This document shows, piece by piece, positions 5,780-6,998 of a stretch of 6,998 bases of DNA. The stretch's first letter is position 1. Each line of letters opens with the position of its first letter. The notes below the pieces were generated by a model that made no database searches, had not been told where the DNA came from, and saw only the letters and a program-made list of their open reading frames with translations. Position numbers and translations under genes: made by a program. Source of the DNA: Actinomycetes bacterium (GTDB lineage Bacteria > Actinomycetota > Humimicrobiia > Humimicrobiales > Humimicrobiaceae). The stretch lies in NCBI GenBank assembly GCA_030603375.1, contig JAUVXY010000073.1:1-6998 (forward strand). Reading direction: 5' to 3'.

Positions 5780-6892
5780 ATGAAAATAATTTCTACAAAA
5801 ACTAAATTAAGAAAATATTTTATATATATTGATCAAGATATAACTGAAAAATTTCCTGTTTTCTTAATGAAAAATTTTAGCAATACTGAAAAGATTGTAC
5901 TTGTTACAAATGATAAAATAATTAATATATATGAAAAAAAAGTAAAGGATTTACTAAAAAAAATTAACATAGAACATAAAATCATAGTAATTAAAGATGG
6001 AGAAAAGTATAAAAGTCTTGAAAGTACCGAGTATATTTTCAGCAAGTTAGTTAAATTTAATGTTCACAGGAACGATGCAGTAATTGCTTTTGGGGGCGGA
6101 GTTATTGGTGATTTAACTGGATTTGTAGCTTCAACTTATAGTAGAGGTACAAAGTTTATTCAGTATCCTACAACTGTCATAAGCCAGGTAGATAGCAGCG
6201 TGGGCGGGAAGGTAGCTGTGAATTATAAAACTGTAAAAAATATGATTGGCAGTTTTTATCAGCCACACATGGTTATAATTGACCCTATGCTTCTTCACAC
6301 CCTGGATAAAAAACAGGTTATTAACGGGCTGGCAGAAATAGTAAAATATGGGATAGTCTTTGATAAAAAAATATTGGAAATAATAAGAAAAAATACAAAT
6401 TTGAACAATAACGACAGAGTTTTAAGTCTGGTAAAAAGTAAAATTTTTGAAAAAATTATATTTAAGTGCTGCACAATCAAGGCAAGAGTGGTTGAGAAAG
6501 ATGAGTTTGACAATGGATATAGAAATTTATTAAATTTTGGCCACACAATAGGGCACTGCATTGAAAACGCTTCAAATCTTGAAGACATAAATCATGGTCA
6601 GGCAGTAAGCATGGGGATGATAGCGGCAATAGATATCTCAATAAGCATGGGGCTGGCAAAAAAACAGCTAAAAGAAGATACAATTGAGGTATATAAAAGA
6701 TTGGAACTTCCATATATTATTCCAAAATTAGATGTAGAAAAGATTATGAATGCATTAAAATATGATAAAAAGTTTACTTCCAAAATAAACAAATTCATAC
6801 TTATCAAGGGTGTGAACAAACCACTATTTTGCTATAATATAGATAATGATATCATTACAGAAAGCATAAAAAATAATATGGAAAGTTATTAA
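5780..6892 (+). CDS. aroB: 3-dehydroquinate synthase (EC 4.2.3.4)
   Basis: AroB converts DAHP to 3-dehydroquinate using NAD+ and a divalent metal, the second step of the shikimate pathway. The 370-residue protein has an N-terminal nucleotide-binding half and a C-terminal helical metal-binding half. Visible hallmarks are DGEKYKSLES (73-82), FGGGVIGDLTGFVASTYSRG (104-123), PTTVISQVDSSVGGKVAVN (130-148), NGLAEIVKYG (182-191), RNLLNFGHTIGH (248-259) and NHGQAVSMGM (271-280). The expected metal ligands E186, H255 and H272 are all present, as is KYDKK (327-331). ATG 5780 follows a GGAAAAAG purine run. It lies 47 nt after aroK, the widest gap in the cluster, and is followed 40 nt later by aroQ. The protein appears complete and ordinary. 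Confidence 0.97.
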   Translation: MKIISTKTKLRKYFIYIDQDITEKFPVFLMKNFSNTEKIVLVTNDKIINIYEKKVKDLLKKINIEHKIIVIKDGEKYKSLESTEYIFSKLVKFNVHRNDAVIAFGGGVIGDLTGFVASTYSRGTKFIQYPTTVISQVDSSVGGKVAVNYKTVKNMIGSFYQPHMVIIDPMLLHTLDKKQVINGLAEIVKYGIVFDKKILEIIRKNTNLNNNDRVLSLVKSKIFEKIIFKCCTIKARVVEKDEFDNGYRNLLNFGHTIGHCIENASNLEDINHGQAVSMGMIAAIDISISMGLAKKQLKEDTIEVYKRLELPYIIPKLDVEKIMNALKYDKKFTSKINKFILIKGVNKPLFCYNIDNDIITESIKNNMESY

Positions 6893-6932
6893 TGTAGTAA
6901 AGTAACAACGTAAAATAAAAAAAATATTAATT

Positions 6933-6998
6933 ATGAAAGAAAAAGATAAAAAAATACGAAACGTTTTTATAATTAACGGCCCTAATCTCAATTTGCTT
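6933..6998 (+). CDS. aroQ: 3-dehydroquinate dehydratase, type II (5' part, cut by window edge)
   Basis: Only the first 22 codons are in the window. The read-out starts MKEKDKKIRNVFIINGPNLN and continues LL to the last base. The INGPNLNLL stretch (14-22) is the nearly invariant N-terminal motif of type II dehydroquinases, which dehydrate 3-dehydroquinate to 3-dehydroshikimate in the cytosol. In most family members the motif begins about six residues earlier, so a short Lys-rich extension is present here. The catalytic Tyr and His lie beyond the edge and cannot be checked. No Shine-Dalgarno sequence is seen before ATG 6933. Position directly after aroB fits the known aroC-aroK-aroB-aroQ order. 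Confidence 0.9.
   Translation, partial: MKEKDKKIRNVFIINGPNLNLL

Noticed and set aside
6893..6932. Regulatory element between aroB and aroQ
   Set aside because: The 40-nt gap is plain A/T-rich sequence without a hairpin, promoter pair or clear SD.

Overview
The window is AT-rich bacterial DNA, with many AGA/AGG, ATA and AAA codons. It is almost fully occupied by one tightly packed plus-strand gene cluster: a type IV pilus assembly block (pilD, pilM, pilN, pilO and a PilP-like lipoprotein gene) runs directly into a shikimate-pathway block (aroC, aroK, aroB and the first 22 codons of aroQ). A pil-to-aro junction is known from very different bacteria: Pseudomonas has pilMNOPQ-aroK-aroB, and several anaerobic Firmicutes-like and candidate-phylum genomes have pilMNO followed by aroC/K/B/Q. 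The order, base composition and SD-poor TTG starts suggest an AT-rich anaerobe of Firmicutes-like or candidate-phylum (for example Atribacterota-like) affinity. The sequence alone does not settle the phylum, nor whether the cell has an outer membrane.

Positions 1-245 form a non-coding leader. It holds a long inverted repeat (38-91), a good sigma70-type promoter (TTGACT, 17-nt spacer, TATTAT, 157-185) reading into pilD, and, at the very edge, a possible divergent minus-strand gene starting at 37. If that gene is real, the inverted repeat would fold its leader so that the Shine-Dalgarno sequence is paired.

Positions 246-4007 carry the pilus genes. PilD is the membrane prepilin peptidase/methylase. 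PilM is the cytoplasmic actin-like platform protein, PilN and PilO are its single-pass membrane partners, and the fifth gene encodes a lipoprotein with the RDPF motif and small beta domain of PilP. Gene junctions range from overlaps of 1 and 20 nt to gaps of 10-20 nt, so translation is probably coupled. No PilQ secretin gene lies between pilP-like and aroC. PilM is unusual: it has degenerate nucleotide-binding motifs, a recent in-frame tandem duplication (1520-1636) and a second long charged insertion.

Positions 4022-6998 encode chorismate pathway steps: AroB makes 3-dehydroquinate, AroQ (partial) dehydrates it, AroK phosphorylates shikimate and AroC makes chorismate. aroE and aroA are not in the window. 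aroC and aroK both start with TTG. No mobile element, tRNA, rRNA or CRISPR was seen. The cluster is mostly a known arrangement; the odd points are the PilM duplication and degeneracy, the lipoprotein without a neighbouring secretin, and the structured leader at the left edge.
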